Source of the DNA: JBAZWE01 sp041658605
Lineage (GTDB): Bacteria > Actinomycetota > Thermoleophilia > BMS3ABIN01
DNA length: 64,000 nucleotides
Assembly (NCBI GenBank): GCA_041658605.1
Contig: JBAZZU010000001.1
Span: 62,001 to 126,000, forward strand
Reading direction: 5' to 3'
Both the position numbers and the translations under genes were made by a program. The first letter of the stretch is position 1, and every line of letters starts with the position of its first letter. Under the pieces are notes generated by a model that had not been told where the DNA came from, did not search any database, and saw nothing but the letters and a program-made list of their open reading frames with translations. Below are positions 43,835 to 51,644 of the stretch, piece by piece.

Positions 43835-45144
43835 CCTGAAATCTCACCAGCTTTCACACCCAGGTATTCAGATACTAGCTTCATGGCACACAGGTCACCA
43901 CACATGCTGCATCCATCAACGGAACCGCTTTCCCTGTCTTCGTAAACAGCCCTCGCAGTGGCGGGATCGATCGAAAGGCTGATCTGGCCTTCCCAGTCCA
44001 GAGCTTTCCTGGCTTTTGCCATCCGGATATCCCATTCCATTGCGCCAGGGATCCCTTTGGCAATATCAGCAGCATGAGCTGCCAGCCTGGAGACGACGAC
44101 CCCCTGCCTGACATCGTCGGGGCCCGGCAGGCCCAGATGTTCGGCGGCCGTTACATAGCATAGATAGTCAGCCCCGGCCGCGCCGGCGAGAGCCCCGCCG
44201 ATCGCAGCGGTCACGTGATCATACCCGGGAGCAATATCCGTTACGAGCGGTCCGAGGACATAAAGCGGAGCGCCACCGGTAAGTTTTTTTGCGATTTTAA
44301 TATTTGCCTCGATATCCTGGAGCGGCACGTGTCCAGGTCCTTCGATGATTGCCTGCACACCCGCCTCGCGCGCCATCCTGGCGAGCCTGCCTAGGGTAGC
44401 CAGTTCCGTCATCTGGGCACGGTCACTGGCGTCGGCCAGACAGCCGGGTCTGAGACCATCACCCAGGCTTATCGTCACGTCCTCATGCGCCAGGATCTCC
44501 AGCAGTTGTTCAAAATTCTCGAAAAAAGGGTTTTCCCGATCATGGTGCAGCATCCACGCGATCATAAAAGAGCCACCGCGGCTGACTACGTCCATTATCC
44601 TGCCCTGAGCCTGCAGCTCGTCAATGGCAGCTCGTGTCAGACCGGCATGGATGGTCATAAAATCAACACCCTCGGACGCGTGACGCCTTACCATGGAGAA
44701 AAGGTCATCACTGTCCATAGACACTACGCTCCCGCTTTTGTCTATGGCTTCAACGGTCGCCTCATATATAGGAACCGTTCCGAAGGGAATCTCACAGCTG
44801 GAGATAAGCTTGCGCCTGAGAGCCGTGACGTCGCCACCGCACGATAGGTCCATCACGGTATCCGCCTTGGCATCGATAGCGGCGGCAAGTTTCTCAAGCT
44901 CCATTTCGATGGAAGCGGCTTCACTTGAGGAGCCGATGTTGGCGTTCACCTTGGTTTTAAGCCCCGAACCGATTCCTGTGCCGAGGACTTTCCTGCCGGT
45001 ATTACCCGCGGGTACAACGACCGTGCCTTTCAGCATGTTCTCAGCCATGACCTCAACATCGACGCCTTCAGCCGCCGCTGCCTTTGCAACCCCGGGCGGG
45101 ACCACGCCGGTTTTCAAAATATTGAGAACGGTAGATTTACCCAT
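43828..45144 (-). CDS. thiC: Phosphomethylpyrimidine synthase ThiC (short form)
   Basis: About 438 residues from ATG 45144, where AAGGA precedes at 5 bases and the ATG overlaps the thiE stop. A frame extending to 45291 lies wholly inside thiE and is discarded. ThiC is a radical-SAM enzyme that rearranges AIR to HMP-P. The Fe-S site is in the C-terminus: GCSMCGDLCAMK, spaced C-x2-C-x3-C, one residue tighter than the C-x2-C-x4-C of long E. coli-type enzymes. 'DLSCGGDVTALRRKLI' and 'DFMTIHAGLTRAAIDEL' are further family motifs. The N-terminal extension of long ThiC is absent, as in many anaerobes. Confidence 0.95.
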   Translation of the reverse strand: MGKSTVLNILKTGVVPPGVAKAAAAEGVDVEVMAENMLKGTVVVPAGNTGRKVLGTGIGSGLKTKVNANIGSSSEAASIEMELEKLAAAIDAKADTVMDLSCGGDVTALRRKLISSCEIPFGTVPIYEATVEAIDKSGSVVSMDSDDLFSMVRRHASEGVDFMTIHAGLTRAAIDELQAQGRIMDVVSRGGSFMIAWMLHHDRENPFFENFEQLLEILAHEDVTISLGDGLRPGCLADASDRAQMTELATLGRLARMAREAGVQAIIEGPGHVPLQDIEANIKIAKKLTGGAPLYVLGPLVTDIAPGYDHVTAAIGGALAGAAGADYLCYVTAAEHLGLPGPDDVRQGVVVSRLAAHAADIAKGIPGAMEWDIRMAKARKALDWEGQISLSIDPATARAVYEDRESGSVDGCSMCGDLCAMKLVSEYLGVKAGEISGC

Positions 45145-45806
45145 CATCTTCCTTTGCCCGTCGCGGCCTGTCCGATTTTCTTCCTCGCCTTGTCGAGCGC
45201 CTGCCGAAGCGCGGATGTCGCGGAATACATGTCTTCGGCCATGCAGACCGCAGCTACGAGGGCGATTCCATCGGCTCCAGCCTCGACACATGCAGCCATA
45301 TTGTCAGCATTGATGCCGCCGATAGCTATGACAGGAATGCTTACAACGGCCTTGACCTTTGCAATCCGGGCGATACCGATTTCAGGTTCTCCCGGTTTGG
45401 TGTCAGTTGCATAGACCGGCCCCACTCCAACGTAGTCCGCGCCTTCGCGCTCGGCTTTAATCGCTTCCGCAGGCTTGCCGGAAGAGCTGCCGATGATGAC
45501 CTCAGAACCGAGCATCCTGCGGGCGGCAGCTATGGTGATGTCGTCGGGTCCAATATGGAGCCCTTCGGCTTTTGATGCCATGGCGATACCAACATGATCG
45601 TTGATTATCAGCGGTATACCCGCTTCCAGTGTGAGCGCATGAATAGCATTCGCGATCTTTAAGGCTTCTCCCATGGCGCGTTTCTTGACGCGGAGCTGGA
45701 TCGCCGAAGCTCCACCCTCGATTGCAGCTGCGGCGACCTCATAATGGTCGCGTCCCAGTTCCGGCACAGACTTGGTTATCACATACAGTCCGAAGTCCAT
45801 TATCAC
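45144..45806 (-). CDS. thiE: Thiamine-phosphate synthase
   Basis: A 220-residue TIM-barrel enzyme joining HMP-PP and the thiazole phosphate to thiamine monophosphate. Motifs: 'AIQLRVKKRAMGEALKIANA' near residue 35, 'PLIINDHVGIAMASKAEGLH', 'GSSSGKPAEAIKAEREGADY', 'YVGVGPVYATDTKPG' and 'IPVIAIGGINADNMAACVEA'. First gene of the thiamine operon, 400 bases after the TPP riboswitch terminator. No thiazole-branch genes (thiG, thiS, thiF, thiH) are in the window, so that moiety is made elsewhere or salvaged. Confidence 0.95.
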   Translation of the reverse strand: MIMDFGLYVITKSVPELGRDHYEVAAAAIEGGASAIQLRVKKRAMGEALKIANAIHALTLEAGIPLIINDHVGIAMASKAEGLHIGPDDITIAAARRMLGSEVIIGSSSGKPAEAIKAEREGADYVGVGPVYATDTKPGEPEIGIARIAKVKAVVSIPVIAIGGINADNMAACVEAGADGIALVAAVCMAEDMYSATSALRQALDKARKKIGQAATGKGR

Positions 45807-46203
45807 CCATCCGTCCTTGCTCGATGATTGTTCAGTTACTCATGCTTACAGCAAAAGTCGCTTTCCATCTGCGCCCGGGTCAACTCATGCTGACAGTGGG
45901 CGTTTATGTTATGGAAACCCGTATTACACGGTTCCTGCATGATAAGGTCTGTCGGCTATATCCAAGGTTCCTGTTAGCCGGCACATGAAGATAATATGTA
46001 AGCTCTCGATCCGGGATTTGTCTTTGGCGATGAGCAAACTGTATTTGCCTGACAGGATGCGGGAATCACATATCAGCCCGAAAACTGCCTTTTTGCCGCC
46101 TCTGCCCCAGGCTTCTTCGCCCACTTATACAGCCTTATCTTCCGTACCGTTCTACCCACATCGCTTCAAAGCCAACCGTCCTGGCAAGCCCCCGCTGCCG
46201 CAA
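45807..46203. other. Long leader between TPP switch and thiE
   Basis: About 400 bases with no convincing gene. On the minus strand a 66-codon frame (46124-45924) and a 22-codon TTG frame just after the terminator are open but unrecognised; neither has a good binding site. The space may be a decayed first gene of the operon. Confidence 0.5.
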
Positions 46204-46231
46204 TAAAAAACCGTCCCATCTCGTGGCACGG
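46204..46231 (-). terminator. Terminator of the TPP riboswitch
   Basis: On the minus strand CCGTGCCA pairs with TGGGACGG across a CGAGA loop with one mismatch, followed by TTTTTT, 25 bases after the aptamer. A competing hairpin (ACTCTT with AAGAG) lies between aptamer and terminator and may take part in switching. Confidence 0.82.
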
Positions 46232-46255
46232 CTCTTCCCTGCATAAAAAGAGTCA

Positions 46256-46340
46256 TCCCTGCGCTGGCATTATCCGGATCAGGTTCATGGGGTCAGTAAT
46301 GGATATCACTTTCTCAGCCGCTGGCTCGCAGCTCCCCCTG
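46256..46340 (-). promoter_or_regulatory. TPP riboswitch (thi box)
   Basis: The minus strand holds both TPP-aptamer signatures: CTGAGA (in the GGCTGAGAAAG segment) and the highly conserved ACCTGATCCGGATAATGCCA followed by GCGCAGGGA, closed by a P1 stem of GGGGAGC-type against the 3' side. It lies just downstream of a good promoter and upstream of a terminator, so it should repress thiE-thiC-thiL-thiD by premature termination when TPP is high. Confidence 0.96.
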
Positions 46341-46354
46341 TATGTATAGCTGGG

Positions 46355-46382
46355 ATTATATCATCCGGAGGATACCTCTCAA
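46355..46382 (-). promoter_or_regulatory. Promoter of the thiamine operon
   Basis: On the minus strand TTGAGA (46382-46377), a 16-base spacer and perfect TATAAT (46360-46355) place the transcript start about 10 bases before the TPP aptamer. Confidence 0.85.
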
Positions 46383-46477
46383 AGGGAGGGAAATAAAAAA
46401 GCAGGCTTAATCGCCCGCGTTGAAACAAATGATTGAAGCTTTCGCTCTTATACAGGACCATTGAAGGTCCGGCTGAT

Positions 46478-46684
46478 TCAGGCTGCGTCCTGTCCTATTG
46501 AGACTATTTTGGCATCCTGTGATTGTCCGGTAACGATATTCTGGCTCATCATGGCCGATGCTGAAGAGAACTGCAGCCGTACAAGCGAATCCGTACTCTC
46601 AAATTCCTCACCACAAATCTCACAGAATCCCCATTGATTGACAGAACCTGCGGATAAACATATGTCACAGTCATACATTTTCAT
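46478..46684 (-). CDS. Small zinc-ribbon protein
   Basis: A 68-residue protein; ATG 46684 (MKMYDCDICLSAGSV) is chosen because AGGAGG lies 9 bases upstream, whereas the longer frame from 46855 has no support. The Cys pattern C-x2-C-x12-C-x2-C (CDIC ... CEIC) near residues 6-25 is a zinc ribbon. The remaining 40 residues are polar and Gln/Ser rich. Unknown function. Confidence 0.65.
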   Translation of the reverse strand: MKMYDCDICLSAGSVNQWGFCEICGEEFESTDSLVRLQFSSASAMMSQNIVTGQSQDAKIVSIGQDAA

Positions 46685-46882
46685 CTTACCGAACCTCCTG
46701 CCTGCATTGCCGTCTTGCCTGGCGCCCGACCCGCAATGAAAGCCTAAACGGTGGCTAAAGTAAATGATATAAGGGAATGACCTTACATATACTGAAGAAC
46801 TACCCCGATTATGGAATTGCCAAACAACCGGCCTGAAGATTCTCTGATCTGACAAAAAAAGATGAGAAATAATGAAAAAACG

Positions 46883-47926
46883 CTATTTGTTCAAACCGGG
46901 ACTTCCGGAAATCGGACAAAATGGCATATTCTCTTCAGCCTTGATAAACAAATCCACAAGCTCGGGATCAAACTGGCTGCCTTTGTTTGCCAGAAGCTGG
47001 TTTCTGGCCTTTTCAGGTGAAAGCGCTTCCCTGTATGGCCTGTTCGAAGTCATTGCGTCGAATGCATCGGCGACGGCAATAATACGCGCTCCAAGCGGGA
47101 TATCTTCTTTTTTCCTGCCCTCGGGATAACCGCCGCCGGAATATCTTTCGTGATGGTACCTTACCATCTCCAGAATCTCACGGTCCCTGATAATCGGTTT
47201 GAGTATCTTCTCACCAGCGGCCGAATGCTCCTTGATGCGATCGAACTCTTCATTGGTGAGCTTTCCCGGTTTCAGCAATATCTCCTCGGGAACGCCGATC
47301 TTTCCAATATCATGCACAAGCCCCGCGAAACGGATCTTGTCTATCGCCTCACTCGCAAGACCCCGCTCAGTGGCAAGCGTAACCGCGATCTCCGTAACCC
47401 TTTTTGAGTGTCCATTAGTATAAGTATCTTTGGCATCGAGTGCTTCCGCCAGAGCCATAACCGCACCCAGGAAAGTCTCCCGGATCTCCTCCGTCTGCTC
47501 CTGCACCTTTTTTTCAAGGTCATCCTTGTATTCACGGTTCGTTATCAGGAGATTCCTCTTCTCCATAGCCCTGTCAACGCTCATAAGAACCTCGACAAGG
47601 TTAAAGGGCTTGGTAACGTAATCATAAGCGCCCAGTTTCATGGCGTTGATTGCGGTCTGGGTGTCTGCCACCGCCGTTACCATGATCATCGCGGTATCTG
47701 GACTCTTTTCCCTGACTTCCCCGAGCAGATCTATACCGGATTTGCCCGGCATCATTATGTCGGAAATCACAAGGTCGATGGAATCGCCCTCCATCAGTTC
47801 GAGAGCCGTGTCGACATCGCATGCAGTAGCACAATCGTACCCCTCCTGCGACAACGTCCTTCGCAGGATCTCGCGCACTGTTTCCTCGTCATCCACTATC
47901 AGCACTCTTGCTTTTTCAGTTTTCAT
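46883..47926 (-). CDS. Response regulator with HD-GYP phosphodiesterase domain
   Basis: A 347-residue two-domain protein. The receiver (1-120) has VLIVDDEETVREI, the phosphoacceptor in LVISDIMMPGKSGIDL and 'YDYVTKPFNLVE'. A short coiled linker leads to the HD-GYP domain (about 150-335) with 'GHSKRVTEIAVTLA', 'GLVHDIGKIGVPEEIL' and 'YHHERYSGGGYPEGRKKEDI', which keeps both HD and GYP motifs and should hydrolyse c-di-GMP. Its start overlaps the end of a decayed hybrid kinase gene, which may once have been its partner. The GGDEF protein at 25904 is the only cyclase in the window. Confidence 0.93.
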   Translation of the reverse strand: MKTEKARVLIVDDEETVREILRRTLSQEGYDCATACDVDTALELMEGDSIDLVISDIMMPGKSGIDLLGEVREKSPDTAMIMVTAVADTQTAINAMKLGAYDYVTKPFNLVEVLMSVDRAMEKRNLLITNREYKDDLEKKVQEQTEEIRETFLGAVMALAEALDAKDTYTNGHSKRVTEIAVTLATERGLASEAIDKIRFAGLVHDIGKIGVPEEILLKPGKLTNEEFDRIKEHSAAGEKILKPIIRDREILEMVRYHHERYSGGGYPEGRKKEDIPLGARIIAVADAFDAMTSNRPYREALSPEKARNQLLANKGSQFDPELVDLFIKAEENMPFCPISGSPGLNK

Positions 47927-48486
47927 TTTTTTTCATCACCTTATGAAGAGTTTCCCTCAATTCGTGCAGGTTAAACGGTTTTACAAGATAAACGTTTCCT
48001 GTTTTATCAAGATAGTCCTTAATATCAACGCTTGCGGTATCTCCCGTCATGAATACGACATTAGCGGCCAGGTTTGGATCGATCTCGCGAATTCTACTGT
48101 GCAGTTCCCTTCCGTCCATTTCCGGCATTTTCATATCGGTGATTACATTGTCGTAGCTGGCGTTTGATAATTTCTTTAAGGCAAGGCGTCCATTTTTAGC
48201 TACATCGACTCCGTGGCCGTCCATCGTGAAAATATCCGTCAACAGCTCAACTATGGCGGGTTCCTCATCACATGCACTATGCTTACGACTCTTCCATCGA
48301 TGGCCTTTATCGGATTTTCGGAAAGGCGGAATGTTTTGCCTAACCCAGGTTCCTCGACTTTTTCGATGCATATCCCTGAACCATGGCGCTCATCAGGAAT
48401 ATCAGTACCACCCCTAGAACCAGCAGTGTAATTTTTTCCACGATTCCGTGGTTGATGGTCAAACGCGCCATATCATTGGCTTTCAT
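47916..48486 (-). pseudogene. Decayed hybrid sensor kinase (TM + PAS fragment + receiver)
   Basis: Three pieces of one former protein lie in order but in different frames. First, MKANDMARLTINHGIVEKIT from 48486 with a membrane helix (LLVLGVVLIFLMSAMVQG), ending at 48340. Next, in another frame, a PAS-domain end: CIEKVEEPGLGKTFRLSENP then IKAIDGRVVSIVHVMR (about 48370-48262). Then the frame of a complete receiver, DEEPAIVELLTDIFTMDGHG to the end, with 'NVITDMKMPEMDG' and 'VYLVKPFNLHE'. The HisKA and HATPase domains are missing. The 151-codon frame seen here starts with about 35 residues of non-family sequence. The receiver may still be made, but the kinase is gone. Confidence 0.75.
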
Positions 48487-48811
48487 TGCCGAATATTGAT
48501 CTGCGTGATCGCGGTGTTTGATTTTATTTAACATATAGTTCTTTTGTGGTTTGTTGACCATATATATATATAAATTTGGCAAATTCCGGGTAAGTAATCG
48601 CACTACAAGGAGAGACCGCCTCCCACCCTAGTAAACGCCCATCGGCAGGAATTTTACGATTCTTGACTAACTGGTAACTTGTCAAAGCGGATGTGCGACG
48701 GTCGCTATACATGTTTTTCGTTTGACCTTTGCTGATTTTGGTTATTAGATTATGTCAGCAGGTGTAACGCGATAACGCACAACCGGTGCAAACTCTCCAA
48801 GGAGGCTTCAT

Positions 48812-49318
48812 ATGGCGGCAAAGAAAACAGCAACCAGGAAGAAGGCAGCAGCAAAGCCGAAGGCAAAAACCGCGTCGAAGAAAACAGTTGCGGCTCGCAA
48901 GCCGGCGGCGAAGAAAACAGCAGCCAGGAAGACTGCTGTGAAGAAGAAGACCACCGCCAGGAAACCAGCGGCCAGGAAAACCGCAGCACGCAAGCCGGCG
49001 GCCAAGAAAGCTACTGCGGCTCGCAAGCCGGCGGCGAAGAAAACAGCAGCCAGGAAGACTGCTGTGAAGAAGAAGACCACCGCCAGGAAACCAGCGGCCA
49101 AGAAAACCGCGGCACGCAAGCCGGCGGCCAAGAAAGCTACTGCGGCTCGCAAGCCTGCGGCGAAGAAAACAGCAGCCAGGAAGACTGCTGTGAAGAAGAA
49201 GACCACCGCCAGGAAACCAGCGGCCAAGAAAACCGCGGCACGCAAGCCGGCGGCCAAAAAGACGGCAGCAAGGAAACCTGCCGCCAGAAAAAAGGCAGCT
49301 TCCAAAAAAACCAAATAA
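48812..49318 (+). CDS. Histone H1-like Lys/Ala-rich DNA-binding protein
   Basis: A 168-residue protein made almost only of Lys, Ala, Arg, Thr, Pro and Val, with no Asp or Glu. It starts MAAKKTATRKKAAAKPKAK and then repeats units of ARKPAAKKTAARK. Such tails occur in histone H1-like bacterial proteins and at the C-terminus of actinobacterial HupB, where they bind and compact DNA. Here there is no HU domain; the whole protein is tail. Strong AAGGAGG (48799-48805) sits 6 bases from the ATG. A TTGACC at 48722 with a weak -10 near 48745 is a possible promoter. Likely a nucleoid protein. Confidence 0.85.
   Translation: MAAKKTATRKKAAAKPKAKTASKKTVAARKPAAKKTAARKTAVKKKTTARKPAARKTAARKPAAKKATAARKPAAKKTAARKTAVKKKTTARKPAAKKTAARKPAAKKATAARKPAAKKTAARKTAVKKKTTARKPAAKKTAARKPAAKKTAARKPAARKKAASKKTK
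48888..49265 (+). repeat. Three tandem 126-bp coding repeats
   Basis: The H1-like gene contains three near-identical 126-base units starting at 48888, 49014 and 49140 (42 residues each). Low divergence at DNA level implies recent expansion, and copy number may vary between strains. Confidence 0.88.
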
Positions 49319-49390
49319 TCAGCCGTCAAAGCAACAATTAATAAAGCTGACGATTGATAGCCATGCAGCATACATATAACCGCTGATCCC

Positions 49391-50017
49391 ATGGAATTAT
49401 TCGAAACCATCAGGGAGCGGCGGAGCTATCGCGGTTTTTCCAGTAGAGAGGTTGAAGAAGCGAAGATCGATATGATCCTCGAGGCCGCAAACATGGCGCC
49501 TTCTCCAGCCAACAGCCAGCCGTGGGAATTTATCGTGATATCGGGAAAGGCTGCGCGAGAGCAGATATTCAGTCTTTCAAATACTGCTTTGGAAAACGGC
49601 ATTGTTGAAGTGCATGGTTTTTCCTATATACGGCCGGTTCCACGATCGGATGGCATCGGGGAGGAAAGCAGGTCCTCCCCTGGTTATTCTCTGGATTTTC
49701 TTCGGAGTGTACCGGTAATTATCGCAGTAGTCGGACTTCCGCAGACTGGTATCCGTCAGATCATGCGCGAAAGGGTTCAGGACGGCTACAAGTACGCCTG
49801 CGCCGCCGCCATACAGAATATGCTCCTGGCAGCGCAGGCGCAGGGGCTCGGCAGCCTCTGGTATACATTCTTCGATGGAAATCTCGTCAGCCGCTATCTA
49901 CACATAGAAGATACAAAACATCTTGTCGCTCTCGTGTGTATTGGATACCCCGGAGATCACAAACCCACCGCTCCTGGAAAAATCCCTCTTGCTCGCAAAG
50001 TGAGACGCTTTGACTGA
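49391..50017 (+). CDS. Nitroreductase-family FMN protein
   Basis: A 208-residue flavoprotein of the nitroreductase fold. The FMN-binding start 'RERRSYRGFSSREVEEAKID' and 'NMAPSPANSQPWEFIVI' near residue 33 are typical, and 'AIQNMLLAAQAQGLGSLWYT' near residue 140 marks the dimer interface and second FMN contact. Substrate unknown. It overlaps the next flavoprotein gene by 8 bases, so the two are made together, perhaps as partners in electron transfer. Confidence 0.9.
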   Translation: MELFETIRERRSYRGFSSREVEEAKIDMILEAANMAPSPANSQPWEFIVISGKAAREQIFSLSNTALENGIVEVHGFSYIRPVPRSDGIGEESRSSPGYSLDFLRSVPVIIAVVGLPQTGIRQIMRERVQDGYKYACAAAIQNMLLAAQAQGLGSLWYTFFDGNLVSRYLHIEDTKHLVALVCIGYPGDHKPTAPGKIPLARKVRRFD

Positions 50018-50606
50018 CATCAAGGTACTGGGAATACTGGGAAGCCCCCGACATAATGGTAACTCGGATATACTTCTCGACCAGGCTTTAAAGGGCGCGG
50101 TCGAGGCTGGAGCAAAGACAAGAAAAGTCAGCCTTAATGACCTGCTTTTTTCCAGTTGTATCGAATGCAATGACTGTTTTGAATCCGGTGAATGCAGCCT
50201 GACTGACGATATGGATCAGGTCTATGAAGCGATCGAGCTGGCGGACCGCATCATACTGGCCGCACCGATGTTCTTCATGGCGCTTCCAGCTCAGGCAAAA
50301 GCGATGATCGACCGGTGCCAGCGTTACTGGGCGAGCAAGTATGTACTTAAGGAACCTTTTCCCAGGCCTGCGGATAGCCCGCGCAGATTCGCGGCATTTA
50401 TAGGAATTGGAGCTACCAGGGGTTCACAGCTTTTCGATGGAACGGTACTTACGCTGAAATATTTCTTCGATGCCATAGATATGGAGCCAAGGGAGGACCT
50501 CTATCTTTTTGTCCGTGGTGTGGACTATCAGGGTGAGATAAATGAAAGAAAGGATTCTCTCCAGGCCGCCTACGATCTTGGCAGGTTCATAGCCGGTCTG
50601 GAATAA
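50010..50606 (+). CDS. NADPH-dependent FMN reductase / iron-sulfur flavoprotein
   Basis: A 198-residue flavodoxin-like protein. The FMN loop 'LGILGSPRHNGNSDILLDQA' is at the N-terminus, and 'CIECNDCFESGEC' near residue 48 has the C-x2-C-x2-C-x5-C spacing of iron-sulfur flavoproteins from anaerobes, so a 4Fe-4S cluster is likely. 'IILAAPMFFMALPAQAKAMI' near residue 87 is also characteristic. Convergent with the next gene, overlapping its 3' end by 20 bases. Confidence 0.88.
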   Translation: MTDIKVLGILGSPRHNGNSDILLDQALKGAVEAGAKTRKVSLNDLLFSSCIECNDCFESGECSLTDDMDQVYEAIELADRIILAAPMFFMALPAQAKAMIDRCQRYWASKYVLKEPFPRPADSPRRFAAFIGIGATRGSQLFDGTVLTLKYFFDAIDMEPREDLYLFVRGVDYQGEINERKDSLQAAYDLGRFIAGLE

Positions 50607-50916
50607 CCGGATCAGACATGCCGGGATTTTCGGTGTGCAGCAAATGTGCTTGCGCGACGATTCGTCTTTCTGATTCATTGTACGGGTCCTGGGCGATACG
50701 CCGGTCAACAATTACTGTAACCTCAGGCGAACTTATCGACAGTTCCCTGCAACGTCTCTGCAGGTAGGGCATTCTCCTGTCAACTATAAGAAGATTGCCT
50801 GCGCCGGTATGAACCAGCGCCGATTTAAAACCACAAAACCTGCAGCTGCAGAATTCAGCAGCTGATAACTCGTGATTTTTTTCCTGACCGCAATATGGAC
50901 AATTGAATACTTTCAT
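50587..50916 (-). CDS. Small zinc-ribbon protein, unknown function
   Basis: A 109-residue protein with an N-terminal zinc ribbon: CPYC near residue 6 and CSCRFC near residue 23. The rest (about 40-109) is basic and contains VTVIVDRRIAQDPYNESERR; no domain recognised. Its last 20 bases overlap the convergent flavoprotein gene. Possibly a regulatory or RNA-binding protein. Confidence 0.6.
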   Translation of the reverse strand: MKVFNCPYCGQEKNHELSAAEFCSCRFCGFKSALVHTGAGNLLIVDRRMPYLQRRCRELSISSPEVTVIVDRRIAQDPYNESERRIVAQAHLLHTENPGMSDPVIPDRL

Positions 50917-51015
50917 GTATATGAGTATAGATATATGAAGGGATACGTGGCATAGGGGATAACCCTGAAATACGTAAGCTCATGGGAGCAGACTCTGCGG
51001 GCCAGAATGGAAAAC

Positions 51016-51090
51016 TGGCTCCTCGGGCAGGACTTGAACCTGCAACCTACCGGTTAACAGCCGGACGCTCTACCATTGAGCTACCGAGGA
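51016..51090 (-). tRNA. tRNA-Asn(GTT)
   Basis: A 75-base tRNA with encoded CCA. Acceptor TCCTCGG pairs with CCGAGGA; the anticodon loop CTGTTAA gives GTT; T arm GCAGGTTCAAGTCCTGC. Confidence 0.95.
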
Positions 51091-51205
51091 GCATAATGAA
51101 GTAACTGCATTATAGAGCGCTGCAATCAGCCTTTTCAAGAAAGGGCGTATGTTTCTTTCAGGGGAGACCGGGGAGATCTCTGCGTGATGTGGCGCCAGTT
51201 CCTGA

Positions 51206-51472
51206 TTAATCGTTCAGGTAGAGCACCTTGACTTCATCGATGCGTGCCTGCATCTCGTCCGGATGCGCTCTGTAGGCTATGCATGAAGGGCATTTCTCCA
51301 TGAACATGTACCAGTATTCCTGCTGGCTGGCAGGCATGGATTCGACGATCTTTTTCCAGTCTACTTCCCAGCATCCGATGTTTTCACGAAACGCCGGGCA
51401 GTTTGATTTTTCCTTGCTTTGGCTGTTCATCATGCAGTTGGGCTTCATTTCCCAACACCTGCCGTCATCCAT
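51206..51472 (-). CDS. Two-CW-type Cys-rich small protein
   Basis: An 88-residue protein; ATG 51472 (MDDGRCWEMKPNC) is favoured since GGGAGG lies 8 bases upstream, and an ATG at 51478 is too close. Cys/Trp pairs recur: CWEMKPNC, then SNCPAF, then GCWEVDW, then KCPSC, matching the two-CW pattern seen in small proteins of actinobacteria and other anaerobes. A metal or Fe-S role is possible; no function is known. Confidence 0.65.
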   Translation of the reverse strand: MDDGRCWEMKPNCMMNSQSKEKSNCPAFRENIGCWEVDWKKIVESMPASQQEYWYMFMEKCPSCIAYRAHPDEMQARIDEVKVLYLND

Positions 51473-51644
51473 TGCCATTACCTCCCCCACCTCGACTCGT
51501 CGGCATTTTGCATGCCGATCAATGACGTCTGAAGCTTAAACATAAATAGTATATCACTGTCAAAAAATTATTCAATCAGTTCAGTCGAATAAAAAAGCAG
51601 CCATAACCCGGCCGCCTATTAATGCAAACTGATATATTCAAAGT

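Noticed and set aside
45924..46124. 66-codon minus-strand frame in the thiamine leader, considered as a remnant of a hydrolase gene
   Set aside because: Similarity was too faint to name a family; no binding site. Recorded only as part of the unexplained leader.
46735..46770. GC-rich stretch upstream of the zinc-ribbon gene, considered as a c-di-GMP aptamer
   Set aside because: Fragments such as AAAGCCTAAACGG look similar but the full set of conserved segments and pairing is missing.
48808..49410. 200-codon minus-strand frame of Ala/Phe/Leu repeats opposite the H1-like gene
   Set aside because: It is the mirror of the Lys/Ala repeat; the sense strand has the strong binding site.
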